From the NCBI RefSeq assembly GCF_021653975.1, contig NZ_JAJKFK010000004.1, positions 122,936 through 186,935 of the forward strand: a stretch of 64,000 bases of DNA, read 5' to 3'. Positions 8,769 through 16,697 of this stretch are shown in pieces. The DNA is from Amycolatopsis sp. GM8. GTDB taxonomy: Bacteria; Actinomycetota; Actinomycetes; Mycobacteriales; Pseudonocardiaceae. The notes beneath the pieces are model-generated. The model did not search any database. It saw nothing but the letters and a program-made list of their open reading frames with translations, and had not been told where the DNA came from. The position numbers were made by a program, and so were the translations under genes. The stretch's first letter is position 1; each line of letters opens with the position of its first letter.

Positions 8769-8783
8769 GGGTGTGTCGCACCC
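8769..8783. promoter_or_regulatory. GGGTG-N5-CACCC operator, copy 1
   Basis: Inverted repeat GGGTGTGTCGCACCC in the gap between the divergent quinone reductase and aldo/keto reductase genes; with the flanking T and A the arms are 6 bp. It matches 13 of 15 positions of the repeat at 10647-10661 ahead of the XRE regulator gene. The XRE protein encoded at 9756 is the obvious candidate to bind both. Confidence 0.65.
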
Positions 8784-8855
8784 ACTTTCGCGCGCGGAAA
8801 AGGCGGAATCATCGTGATAGGAACGTGTTGACAGCACGCGGAAGGGGTGACCATT

Positions 8856-9752
8856 GTGGACGAACTGGCGAACCGCACCGGGGTTTTCGAGATTGCGGGC
8901 AAGAAGGTGCCGAGGCTGGGATTCGGGGCCATGCGCTTGACCGGTCGCGGGATCTGGGGTGAGCCCGCCGACCGCGCGGAGTGTGTCGCGGTCGTGCGCC
9001 GGGCCGTCGAACGCGGTGTCCGGTTCATCGACACTGCCGACTCCTACGGACCGTACGTGGCCGAGGAAATCATTCGCGAAGCGATTCATCCGTACCCGGA
9101 CGAGGTCGTGATCGCGACGAAAGCCGGTCTGACCCGCAACGGGCCGGATGTGATCGATACGCCGGACGGACCGAAGCGGCTCGGGCCGGCGGCGTGGCCG
9201 CCCGTGGGCCGGCCGGAGTACCTGCGCCAGCAAGCACTGATGAGCCTGCGCCGGCTCGGACTGGAACAGATCGATCTCTTCCAGTTGCACCGCGTCGATC
9301 CCCAGGTGCCACTGGCCGACCAGGTCGGTGAGCTGGCGAAACTGCGGGAGGAAGGCAAAATCGCGGCCATCGGGCTCTCGGAGGTCAGCGTCGCGCAGCT
9401 CGCCGAAGCGCGCGCCATCACCGACATCGCGACGGTTCAGAATCGGTACAACGTGGTGGAACGCAAGTCCCGGGACCTGTTGGACGTGTGCGAGCGCGAC
9501 GGCATCGGGTTCATCCCGTGGGCACCGGTGGCGCAGGGCGGCCTGGACGGGGCGGCGGGCGTGCTGGCGGACGTCGCGCGGGAACACGAAGCCACGGTGG
9601 CGCAGGTAGCCATCGCGTGGCTGCTGGCGAGTTCGCCCGTGATGATGCCGATCCCGGGCACCTCGCGGCGCACGCACCTGGACGAAAACCTCGCCGCTGC
9701 GGACATCCGGTTGTCGGATGACGATCTCGCTCGGCTGACGGCCGCCGCCTGA
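8856..9752 (+). CDS. Aldo/keto reductase
   Basis: A 298-residue NADPH-dependent (beta/alpha)8 reductase. The catalytic tetrad is present: Asp and Tyr in DTADSYG, Lys in IATKAG and His in QLHRVD. It reduces aldehydes or ketones to alcohols; substrate unknown. The GTG at 8856 is 8 bases from the AAGGGG ribosome site, whereas the GTG at 8847 overlaps that site and is less likely. Its stop lies 3 bases from the stop of the convergent XRE gene, and it probably belongs to that regulator's regulon through the operator at 8769. Confidence 0.92.
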   Translation: MDELANRTGVFEIAGKKVPRLGFGAMRLTGRGIWGEPADRAECVAVVRRAVERGVRFIDTADSYGPYVAEEIIREAIHPYPDEVVIATKAGLTRNGPDVIDTPDGPKRLGPAAWPPVGRPEYLRQQALMSLRRLGLEQIDLFQLHRVDPQVPLADQVGELAKLREEGKIAAIGLSEVSVAQLAEARAITDIATVQNRYNVVERKSRDLLDVCERDGIGFIPWAPVAQGGLDGAAGVLADVAREHEATVAQVAIAWLLASSPVMMPIPGTSRRTHLDENLAAADIRLSDDDLARLTAAA

Positions 9753-9755
9753 CGG

Positions 9756-10619
9756 TCAGGACCGGCGATCGTCCACTGTGGATTCTTCCTGCGCCGCCTC
9801 GGCGGCGAGGCGGCGCAGGAGAACGAACGCGTCCTCGGCCGCACTGCCGGGCTCGGCGGTGTACACGGAGAGGTGCTGGCCGGGCGCGCTGGTCACGGCC
9901 AGCGCTTCGAAGTGCACGGACAGCTCGCCGACCCGCGGATGGCGGAACCGCTTGTCCTCGTGGGTGCGGGGACGCACTTCGTACCGCGCCCACAGGGTCG
10001 CGAACACCGGGCTGTGCGCGCTGATCTCACCGAGCACCGCCTCGATCCGCCGGTCACCGGGGAACCGCGCGGCTGACGCGCGCAGGTTGTTCACCGCGAT
10101 CTCGGCCGCTTTGTCCCAGTCGGCGTAGAACCGCCGTGCGAACGGATCCAGGAAGATCATCCGCAGCAGGTTGTCGAACCGGGCGAAACCGGAGTACAGC
10201 GCTTCGGCCATGGCGTTGGCCGCCAGCACGTCCTGCGCGGACCCGACCACGAACGCCGGCACGTCGCGCATCCCGTTCATCAGCGTGACAAGGTCGCGGC
10301 TCACCTCGGTGACCGGCGCCGCCGTCGCACCGGGCACGGGCATGCCCAACCGGAACAGGTGGGCGGCCGCCGCTTCGTCCAGGCGCAGCGCCCGCGCGAT
10401 CGCCGACAGCACCTGCTCGGACGGATGCCGTTCCCGGCCCTGTTCCAGGCGGACGTAGTAGTCGGTGCTGACACCGGCCAGCAGCGCCACCTCGTCACGG
10501 CGGAGTCCCGGCACCCGCCGCGCGCCGTCGTCGGGTAGCCCCGCCACAGCCGGCGTCACCGCGTCACGACGTGCCCTGAGGTAGTCGCCGAACTCGTTAC
10601 CACTCTCCACGGTTACCAC
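9756..10619 (-). CDS. XRE-family regulator with MmyB-type ligand domain
   Basis: A 287-residue regulator. The N-terminal helix-turn-helix contains RRDEVALLAGVSTDYYVRLE (about residues 39-58) and the C-terminal two thirds match the MmyB-like, PAS-type ligand domain common in actinomycetes, where such proteins often control an adjacent oxidoreductase. It is convergent with the aldo/keto reductase gene. The palindrome at 10647-10661, 28 bases ahead of its start, and its near-identical copy at 8769 suggest autoregulation plus control of the reductase pair. Confidence 0.93.
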   Translation of the reverse strand: MVTVESGNEFGDYLRARRDAVTPAVAGLPDDGARRVPGLRRDEVALLAGVSTDYYVRLEQGRERHPSEQVLSAIARALRLDEAAAAHLFRLGMPVPGATAAPVTEVSRDLVTLMNGMRDVPAFVVGSAQDVLAANAMAEALYSGFARFDNLLRMIFLDPFARRFYADWDKAAEIAVNNLRASAARFPGDRRIEAVLGEISAHSPVFATLWARYEVRPRTHEDKRFRHPRVGELSVHFEALAVTSAPGQHLSVYTAEPGSAAEDAFVLLRRLAAEAAQEESTVDDRRS

Positions 10620-10646
10620 GCTAACCAGGTGGGCAACGGCGAGGAG

Positions 10647-10661
10647 GGGTGCATCGCACCC
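10647..10661. promoter_or_regulatory. GGGTG-N5-CACCC operator, copy 2
   Basis: GGGTGCATCGCACCC, with 6-bp arms, lies upstream of the XRE gene. It is nested inside a wider imperfect inverted repeat: GGTGGGCAA at 10629-10637 pairs at 8 of 9 positions with TTGCCCGCC at 10662-10670. It shares 13 of 15 bases with the site at 8769-8783. Confidence 0.65.
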
Positions 10662-10673
10662 TTGCCCGCCGAC

Positions 10674-10710
10674 CTTATTAGCGTTACGTTACTAATGAAA
10701 CGCTAATAAG
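10674..10710. promoter_or_regulatory. 12-bp-arm inverted repeat upstream of the ABC operon
   Basis: CTTATTAGCGTT (10674-10685) and its exact reverse complement (10699-10710) flank a 13-base centre. The AT-rich site stands out from the surrounding GC-rich DNA and ends where the ribosome site of the gene at 10719 begins, so a bound repressor would block that promoter. The TetR-family gene at 15677, last in this operon, is the likeliest ligand; the XRE protein is an alternative. Confidence 0.6.
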
Positions 10711-10718
10711 GAGCGGAC

Positions 10719-11690
10719 GTGGTTGGTTGCAACGACGCGGGACCACGGTGGAGCCGGCCGGGACCACATGAGGTGGGCACGGCCGAGTTCGACGATTGGA
10801 CCGTCGCCGACGGGCAGCAGGTGGCTGCCGTCGTGCGATACCCGCATTCACAGGGGGACACCCCGCTGCCGGTGATCGTGCTGTGCCATGGGCTCGGCGG
10901 CGACCACCGCGGCTACGGCGGTCTCGGCGCCTACTGGGCGTCGCACGGCTATGCGGTGCTGCATCCGCAGTTCCTCGATTCCCTCGCCATCGCCGGTCCC
11001 CGCCTCGGCCTGCCCGTCATGGACGAGCAAGCCTGGCCCCACAACGCATCCGCGCGTGAGCGGATGCACGCGATGCTGTTCGACCCGAAGCACTGGCTGT
11101 CCCGCGTGGCCCGAGTGCACGCGGTCCTCGACTCACTGGCCGGGCAGAAACGCGTGCCTGCCCGGCTCCGGGCCGACGGGGTGCTCGTCGCCGGACATTC
11201 GTTCGGCGCCTACACGGCCCAACTCCTGCTCGGCACGCGACTGTTCGACGTCGGACTGGACCACGAGCGCTTCGCGCATCCGGCCGTCGCGGGTGGAATC
11301 CTGTTGTCACCGCAGGGAAGTGGGGACCGTGGACTCACCGCTCGGTCCTGGGACGACGTCACCGCACCCGTGCTGACCGTCACGGCCACGCACGACATCG
11401 GCGCCCGGGGTGAGGGTCTGGAGTGGCGGCGAGAGGTGTTCGACCGGGCGCCGGCACGCCTCAAACATCTCGCGGTCGTCCGCGGCGGCGACCACCAGCT
11501 CGGCGGAATTCCCCGGCCTGACAACGAAAACCAGGCCGATGCCCCAGTGCGCGCCGCGATCGCGGCCGTGACCACCGCGTTCGCCCACCACGCGCTCGGC
11601 GACCGGGCGGCGGGGGAGTGGCTGGCGAGCGGTCCTTTCCCGACGATCCTCGACCACGCCCACCAGGAGGCCGCATGTCCGACATCATGA
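10719..11690 (+). CDS. Alpha/beta hydrolase, dienelactone-hydrolase-like
   Basis: A 323-residue serine hydrolase. The nucleophile elbow is GHSFGAYTAQ and the oxyanion-side loop LCHGLGGDHRGYG lies near residue 53; a late His in the GGDHQL stretch would complete the triad. No signal peptide is evident. The GTG at 10719 follows AAGGAG with 5 bases spacing. It is the first gene of a forward operon with an ABC importer and a CoA transferase, so it may hydrolyse an ester or lactone form of the imported compound. Exact substrate unknown. Confidence 0.85.
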   Translation: MVGCNDAGPRWSRPGPHEVGTAEFDDWTVADGQQVAAVVRYPHSQGDTPLPVIVLCHGLGGDHRGYGGLGAYWASHGYAVLHPQFLDSLAIAGPRLGLPVMDEQAWPHNASARERMHAMLFDPKHWLSRVARVHAVLDSLAGQKRVPARLRADGVLVAGHSFGAYTAQLLLGTRLFDVGLDHERFAHPAVAGGILLSPQGSGDRGLTARSWDDVTAPVLTVTATHDIGARGEGLEWRREVFDRAPARLKHLAVVRGGDHQLGGIPRPDNENQADAPVRAAIAAVTTAFAHHALGDRAAGEWLASGPFPTILDHAHQEAACPTS

Positions 11691-12463
11691 TCAAGGGGAC
11701 CGGCGTCGAGCGGACGTTCGTCGCCCGGGGCCACACGGTGCACGCGCTCGGCCCGGTCGACCTGGCCGTCGAACGGGGCGAGTTCGTCGCCATCGTCGGC
11801 CCGTCCGGGTGTGGCAAGTCGACCCTGCTGCGCATCGTCGCGGGCCTGGCCGCACCCACGGCGGGCGAGCTCGTCATCGACCGGGCCGATCCGCAGGCTC
11901 CACTGTGTTCGATGGTGTTCCAGGACTACGGGATCTTTCCCTGGAAGACCGTGCTCGCGAACGTCCGGCTGCCGCTGGACATCGCCGGTGTCTCCCGTGG
12001 CCGGGCGAACGAGGTCGCGCGTGACTGGATCGACCGGGCAGGCGTCGCCGGCTTCGAATCCGCTTACCCGGCAACGCTTTCCGGCGGTATGCGGCAGCGG
12101 GTGGCACTGGCGCGGGCGTTCGTCGCCAACCCCGAGGTCCTCCTGATGGACGAGCCGTTCGCGGCGCTGGACGCCCAGCTGCGCCTTGTCCTGCAACAGG
12201 AGTTGCTGCGGGTGTGGGAAGCGCATCGCCGCACGGTCCTGTTCGTCACCCATTCCATCGACGAAGCGTTACTGCTCGCCGACCGCGTCGTCGTGATGTC
12301 CTCCCGGCCGGGCCGCATCCTCGACGACATCACGGTTCCGTTCGCCCGGCCGCGGACGCGGTCCGCGCGCTCGGCGGCCGAGTTCGGCGCGCTCGAAGAC
12401 CACATCTGGCGGCTCCTGAAGGGTGAGGTGGAAGAACGTGAGCACGCTCATGACGTCGCATGA
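11675..12463 (+). CDS. ABC transporter ATP-binding protein, NitT/TauT type
   Basis: A 262-residue ATPase of the nitrate/sulfonate/taurine importer class. Walker A is GPSGCGKST, the signature is LSGGMRQRVALARA and Walker B is VLLMDEPFAALD. The ATG at 11675 sits 4 bases after AGGAGG and overlaps the hydrolase gene by 16 bases; the permease start overlaps its 3' end. Together with the permease (12438) and lipoprotein (13335) it makes one complete importer for a small, probably anionic, organic substrate. Confidence 0.93.
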   Translation: MSDIMIKGTGVERTFVARGHTVHALGPVDLAVERGEFVAIVGPSGCGKSTLLRIVAGLAAPTAGELVIDRADPQAPLCSMVFQDYGIFPWKTVLANVRLPLDIAGVSRGRANEVARDWIDRAGVAGFESAYPATLSGGMRQRVALARAFVANPEVLLMDEPFAALDAQLRLVLQQELLRVWEAHRRTVLFVTHSIDEALLLADRVVVMSSRPGRILDDITVPFARPRTRSARSAAEFGALEDHIWRLLKGEVEEREHAHDVA

Positions 12464-13307
12464 CCAGCTGGACCGCCGCGACCTCGTGCGGCGGGTCCCC
12501 GGTCCCGCCGAGCGGGCGCCGCAGCGCTACGCCCGCCGCCGCCGTGCCGTGACCGTCACCCTCGCCTGGGCGACACCGGTGCTGCTGATCGTGGTGTGGG
12601 AGCTGGCCGCGCGGTTCGGCACGCTCGACACCCGGTTCTTCCCCGCGCCGAGCGTCATCTGGCAGGCGGGTGTGCAGTCCATTCAGGACGGTGCGATGAC
12701 CGGCGCGGTCGTCGACACGGTTCGCAAGCTGCTGATCGGCTACGGGATCGGCGCGGTCGCCGGGGTGGCCCTGGGTGTCCTGCTCGGTCTGTCGTGGATC
12801 GCCAGGGCGGCCCTCGAACACACCCTGGTCGCGCTGTACACGCTGCCCAAGCTCGCGCTCTTCCCGGTGTTCCTGCTCATCTTCGGGCTCGGTTCGATGC
12901 CGCAGATCGTGCTCGTCGCGGTTTCGGTGTTCTTCATCGTCGTGCTGGCCTCGACGACCGCGGTCATCTCGGTCGAGCAGGGTTACCGCGACGCGGCGGC
13001 CGTGCTCGGCGCGAAACGCACGCAGCTGCTGCGGCATGTCATCATTCCGGCCGCCCTGCCCGCCATCGCGACCGCGATCCGGTTGACCGCGGGCATCGCG
13101 ATCCTCGTGATCGTCGGCATCGAGATGGTGTCCGGTGACAGCGGGCTCGGTTACCTGATCTTCCAGCGATCCCAGGTGTTCGACCCCGGCACGATGTATG
13201 CCGGCGTGATCATCGCCGGCCTGATCGGCGTGGCCTTCACCGGCCTCGTCAGCTTCGCGATGAAGTTCGCGATCCCCCAGCAGCGACCGCGGCTGCGCCG
13301 GTCCTGA
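12438..13307 (+). CDS. ABC transporter permease, NitT/TauT type
   Basis: A 289-residue inner-membrane permease with about six helices after a basic, cytoplasmic N-terminus. The EAA-type loop that contacts the ATPase is visible as AAAVLGAKRTQLLRHVIIPA (about residues 185-204). The GTG at 12438 with GGAAG upstream is preferred; an ATG at 12450 is also possible. It overlaps the ATPase gene by 26 bases, consistent with coupled translation. Confidence 0.92.
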   Translation: MSTLMTSHDQLDRRDLVRRVPGPAERAPQRYARRRRAVTVTLAWATPVLLIVVWELAARFGTLDTRFFPAPSVIWQAGVQSIQDGAMTGAVVDTVRKLLIGYGIGAVAGVALGVLLGLSWIARAALEHTLVALYTLPKLALFPVFLLIFGLGSMPQIVLVAVSVFFIVVLASTTAVISVEQGYRDAAAVLGAKRTQLLRHVIIPAALPAIATAIRLTAGIAILVIVGIEMVSGDSGLGYLIFQRSQVFDPGTMYAGVIIAGLIGVAFTGLVSFAMKFAIPQQRPRLRRS

Positions 13308-13334
13308 ATCTTCTTGTCACGGTCAGGAGAAAGC

Positions 13335-14438
13335 ATGTTCGGAAAATCTCGTGCACGGGCGATAGGTGCCGCTGTCATGGCGGCCGGGCTGGCCTTCACG
13401 AGCGCTTGCGCCCCGTCCGCACAGCAAACACAGGCCACCGACGCGAAGCAGGTATCCGTCCTGCCCGCGGGCGTGACCCTGTCCGGCAAGCCGGACACGC
13501 CGGCGCCCAAACCGCTTGCCCAGCACGCGTCGCTGAAGGTCGGTATTCCGTCCAAATTGGAGCTCGAGGCGCCCGCGCTTCTGGCGCAGACCTACGGCGA
13601 GTTCGCCAAGGAGAATCTCGACGTCACCTTCGTCACCGACACGGTGCCGAACCTGCTCACCTTGCTGGGGCAGGACAAGATCGACGTCGTCTACGCGGGC
13701 GCGCAGGCCCTGGTGTTCAACGCACTTCGCCACGGCGTGCCGATCCGCTGGGTCTCCGGCGTCGCATCGTCCTCTCCGGACAGTGGCATCTACATGAGCA
13801 CGAAGTACGGCACGTCGGCGGCCGACTTCAACCCGGCGGTGTTGAAGGGCAAGAACATCGGGGTCAACCCCGGCGGCCTGGCGGCTCCTTCGGAGTACGG
13901 GCTCTACGAGCTGATCACGAAGGGCGGGCTGAATCCGAGCGACGTGCGGATGACCCCGTTCAACGACATCTCCGCGATGACGCAGGCCCTCAACAACGGA
14001 TCGCTCGACGGCGCCACCCTCGGCGCACCGTTCACCGCCAGCCTCAAACCGGGCGTGGCGTTCCAAGCCGAAGCCGGTTACCCGACGAGCATCCAGATCG
14101 CCGGTTACTTCGCGACCACGCAACTGCTGGGCGCGCACCGGGACGCGGGCGTCGCGTTCTTCCGGGCGCTGCAACGCACTGTGAACACCTACCTCAGCGG
14201 CGACTACCACCAGAACGCCGACGTGATGGCCAAGATGGCACAGCAATTGGGCACGAGCGTCGACAAGCTCCGGGTGGCGGCGTCGGTTCCGTTCGACTTC
14301 AACGTCCCCGCACAGTCCGTGGACAGCCTGCAGCAGATGTACCAGTCGGTGCCGGGGACCCTGCAGGTCGGTAGCCCGGTCAAGCCCGGCGAACTGATCG
14401 ACCTGTCACTCGTCATCGATGCGGCACAAGGAAAATGA
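13335..14438 (+). CDS. ABC transporter substrate-binding lipoprotein, NitT/TauT type
   Basis: A 367-residue extracytoplasmic binding protein (NMT1/SsuA-like). The N-terminus has a basic start, a hydrophobic stretch and a Cys at residue 25 (FTSAC), a slightly atypical lipobox, so it is probably lipid-anchored. The mature domain has family features such as LLTLLGQDKIDVVYAGAQA. The ATG at 13335 follows AGGAGA. Its stop overlaps an ATG that could start the next gene 51 bases early. The ligand is unknown; the CoA transferase downstream suggests a carboxylic acid. Confidence 0.92.
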   Translation: MFGKSRARAIGAAVMAAGLAFTSACAPSAQQTQATDAKQVSVLPAGVTLSGKPDTPAPKPLAQHASLKVGIPSKLELEAPALLAQTYGEFAKENLDVTFVTDTVPNLLTLLGQDKIDVVYAGAQALVFNALRHGVPIRWVSGVASSSPDSGIYMSTKYGTSAADFNPAVLKGKNIGVNPGGLAAPSEYGLYELITKGGLNPSDVRMTPFNDISAMTQALNNGSLDGATLGAPFTASLKPGVAFQAEAGYPTSIQIAGYFATTQLLGAHRDAGVAFFRALQRTVNTYLSGDYHQNADVMAKMAQQLGTSVDKLRVAASVPFDFNVPAQSVDSLQQMYQSVPGTLQVGSPVKPGELIDLSLVIDAAQGK

Positions 14439-14485
14439 CAGCCGGCCCAGGCGAACCCGACGCGACCAAGGAGGACCACCACACG

Positions 14486-15664
14486 ATGAGCGACGCGCTG
14501 GCCGGTATCAGGGTGCTCGACGCCGCGACCGTCCTCGCGGGCCCGGTCTCGGCGACGATCCTCGGTGACTTCGGTGCCGACGTCGTCAAGATCGAGGACC
14601 CGAAGGTGGGCGACTTCACCCGCAGCGGCGGCCGATCAGCCGCCTGGTTGCAGGAGGGGCGCAACAAGAAGTCTGTCGCCCTGGACCTGCGGACGCCGGA
14701 GGGCCAGGCCCTGCTGCACCGGTTGGTGCCGCATTTCGACGTGGTCGTCACGAACTTCCGACCGCCGACCCTCGAGCGCTACCGGATGCTGCCCGAGCAC
14801 CTGCAGCCGCTCAACCCGAGGGCGGTGCTGCTCTATCTGACCGGATTCGGCTTGACCGGGCCCTATCGTGACCGGGGCGCGTTCGACCGGATCGCCAGCG
14901 CGTACAGCGGCCTGACCTATGTCACGGGCGAGCCGGAACGGCCGCCCGTGCGCAGCGGGTACTCGGTCATCGACTACATGAGCGCGTACCTGGCGGCCTT
15001 CTCGGTGGTGGCCGCACTGCGCCACCGCGATCTCCGGTCGGGCTCGGGGCAGGTCATCGATCTGGCCCTGTACGAAGCCGCGTTGCGGTCCAGTGAGGAC
15101 TCGGTCACCGCGTTCGGTCTCGACGGGCAGGTCCGGGAGCGGCTGGGCAACAAGAACCCGGCCATCGTGCCCGCGTCGGATTTCGTGACCGTCGACGGCA
15201 GGCGGGTTTCCTTGCACGCCGGCACCGATTCGCTGTTCCGGCGCCTGGCCGCCGTGATGAACCAGCCGGAACTGGCCGCGGATTCCCGTTTCGCGGACCG
15301 GGCCGCGCGGATCCGGCACCAGGACGAGCTGTACCCGATCATCGGTTCGTGGGTCGGCCGGCTGACCGCCGACGAGGTCGTCAAACTGCTGAGCGACGCC
15401 GACATCCCGGCCTCGCCGATCATGAGTGTCGCGGACCTGGTGAACGACCCGCACTGCAAGGACCGCGGTTCGATCGTCACCGTTCCCGACGCGGAGTTCG
15501 GCGAGGTCCCGATGGTCGCTCCGCTGCCGCGGTTGAGTGCCACGCCGGGAACCGTGCGCTGGGCCGGCACCACGCTGGGCGCGCATACCGACGAGGTGCT
15601 CGGTGGTCTGCTCGGTCTGTCCACGAGCGACCTCGATTCCCTGCGCGAACAAGGCGTGGTGTGA
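14486..15664 (+). CDS. CaiB/BaiF-type (class III) CoA transferase
   Basis: A 392-residue class III CoA transferase, which moves CoA between carboxylic acids through an active-site Asp. The N-terminus LAGIRVLDAATVLAGP is typical, and the probable catalytic Asp lies in VIDYMSAYLAA (about residues 160-170). The ATG at 14486, 11 bases after AAGGAGG, matches homologous starts; an ATG at 14435 overlaps the lipoprotein stop. In the operon it would activate the imported or hydrolysed acid. Confidence 0.92.
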   Translation: MSDALAGIRVLDAATVLAGPVSATILGDFGADVVKIEDPKVGDFTRSGGRSAAWLQEGRNKKSVALDLRTPEGQALLHRLVPHFDVVVTNFRPPTLERYRMLPEHLQPLNPRAVLLYLTGFGLTGPYRDRGAFDRIASAYSGLTYVTGEPERPPVRSGYSVIDYMSAYLAAFSVVAALRHRDLRSGSGQVIDLALYEAALRSSEDSVTAFGLDGQVRERLGNKNPAIVPASDFVTVDGRRVSLHAGTDSLFRRLAAVMNQPELAADSRFADRAARIRHQDELYPIIGSWVGRLTADEVVKLLSDADIPASPIMSVADLVNDPHCKDRGSIVTVPDAEFGEVPMVAPLPRLSATPGTVRWAGTTLGAHTDEVLGGLLGLSTSDLDSLREQGVV

Positions 15665-15676
15665 AGGATGGATGAC

Positions 15677-16285
15677 ATGAACGACACCGCCGGGCAAGCG
15701 GCGCAGGGCCGGCGGTCGCGGGACCGGGCTCGCACCGAGGCCGACCTGCTCCAGACGACCTTCGACCTGCTCCAGCGGGACGGCATCTTCGCCGGGCTCA
15801 ACCTGCAGGAGGTGGCCGAGCGGTCCGGGGTGAACCGCGGCCAGATCTACCAGTACTTCGGCGACCGGCGGTCGCTGTTGAGGGCGGCGGTCGCCCACCG
15901 GGCGCGCGAGTGGGCGGCCGGGGCGCAACGGCATTGGGAAAAATCGTTTCTCGGCCGCCGCAAGGCCATGTTCCGCAGTGCGCTGGCCAACCCCGCGTCC
16001 ACTCTGGTGGAGGCGCTGCTCGCCATCGACGGCGATCCCGACTACCACCCGTTGCCGGAGATCGAGAAGACGAAAGCCGCGCTGGAACGGGATCAGCACA
16101 CCGGCGCCCTCCCGCCCGGCTCAGACGCGATCGCGATGCACGCGTTCATGGTGGCGGCCTACAAGGGTTACCTCATCTTCCGGGAAGCGCTCGCCCGCGA
16201 CCTCGACCTGCCGGTCGACCAACTCGACGCGCGCGTGCTGGCGATCCACGACCAGGCGCTGGAAGCGATGGCACGGGAAGACTGA
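15677..16285 (+). CDS. TetR-family transcriptional regulator
   Basis: A 202-residue regulator with helix-turn-helix LQEVAERSGVNRGQIYQYFG (about residues 37-56) and a divergent C-terminal ligand domain. The ATG at 15677 is 8 bases from the AAGGA ribosome site; the ATG at 15668 overlaps that site. It is the last gene of the 10719 operon, 12 bases after the CoA transferase. The strong inverted repeat at 10674-10710 is its most likely operator. Confidence 0.92.
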   Translation: MNDTAGQAAQGRRSRDRARTEADLLQTTFDLLQRDGIFAGLNLQEVAERSGVNRGQIYQYFGDRRSLLRAAVAHRAREWAAGAQRHWEKSFLGRRKAMFRSALANPASTLVEALLAIDGDPDYHPLPEIEKTKAALERDQHTGALPPGSDAIAMHAFMVAAYKGYLIFREALARDLDLPVDQLDARVLAIHDQALEAMARED

Positions 16286-16697
16286 GTATCGGGGTTCAAC
16301 CGTCCGAAGTGGACATGCTGGGCACGGCACCGAGGACTATTCGGCCACGGGCGGTAGCGGGAGTAGCCGGCGCGGATCGCTGGTGGCGAGGCAATGTCGT
16401 GATCAACGGGCCGAGATGTACTGGGGCGTGACGCCCTCCGGGATTCGCCAGCAGTGCCAGCCCGGCAGCGCAGCGAGGGTGCGCCACTGCCGCAGCGCCC
16501 CGAGCACGTACAGGCACACGTGATCAGCACTGGCGGTGAGCCCGAGCGTGCCCGGCCCGAGCGCGCCCAGTACGCGCGGCGGTTGCACGGTGCTGCCGAA
16601 CACGAGCCGCGGACATCGTCCACGAACCACCGGCGGCCAGCGCGAGTCCACCCGCGCCAGCAAGCTGCTCAGTGTGATCTCGTACCCCGCCGACCGC
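16286..16697. other. Gene-poor 412-bp stretch between TetR and the cyclodeaminase gene
   Basis: This is the only gap over 300 bases without a confidently called gene. I see no RNA gene, repeat or clear terminator in it. Its only coding candidate is the reverse open frame at 16403-16663 described separately; 16286-16402 shows nothing recognisable. Confidence 0.5.
16403..16663 (-). CDS. Possible small ORF or gene remnant, unknown function
   Basis: An 86-codon reverse frame opening with TTG and lacking a convincing ribosome site; it stays open further upstream, into the cyclodeaminase stop region. Third positions are mostly G or C, as in real genes of this genome, so it may be a decayed gene end or a small gene. 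The C-terminal LPGWHCWRIPEG recalls the PGW-x-x-W motif of small actinobacterial proteins of unknown role; that is a loose resemblance only. Confidence 0.3.
   Translation of the reverse strand: MLARVDSRWPPVVRGRCPRLVFGSTVQPPRVLGALGPGTLGLTASADHVCLYVLGALRQWRTLAALPGWHCWRIPEGVTPQYISAR

Noticed and set aside
10674-10710. Ends of an insertion sequence
   Set aside because: The arms are only 13 bases apart, there is no transposase and no target duplication; the position against a start codon fits an operator.
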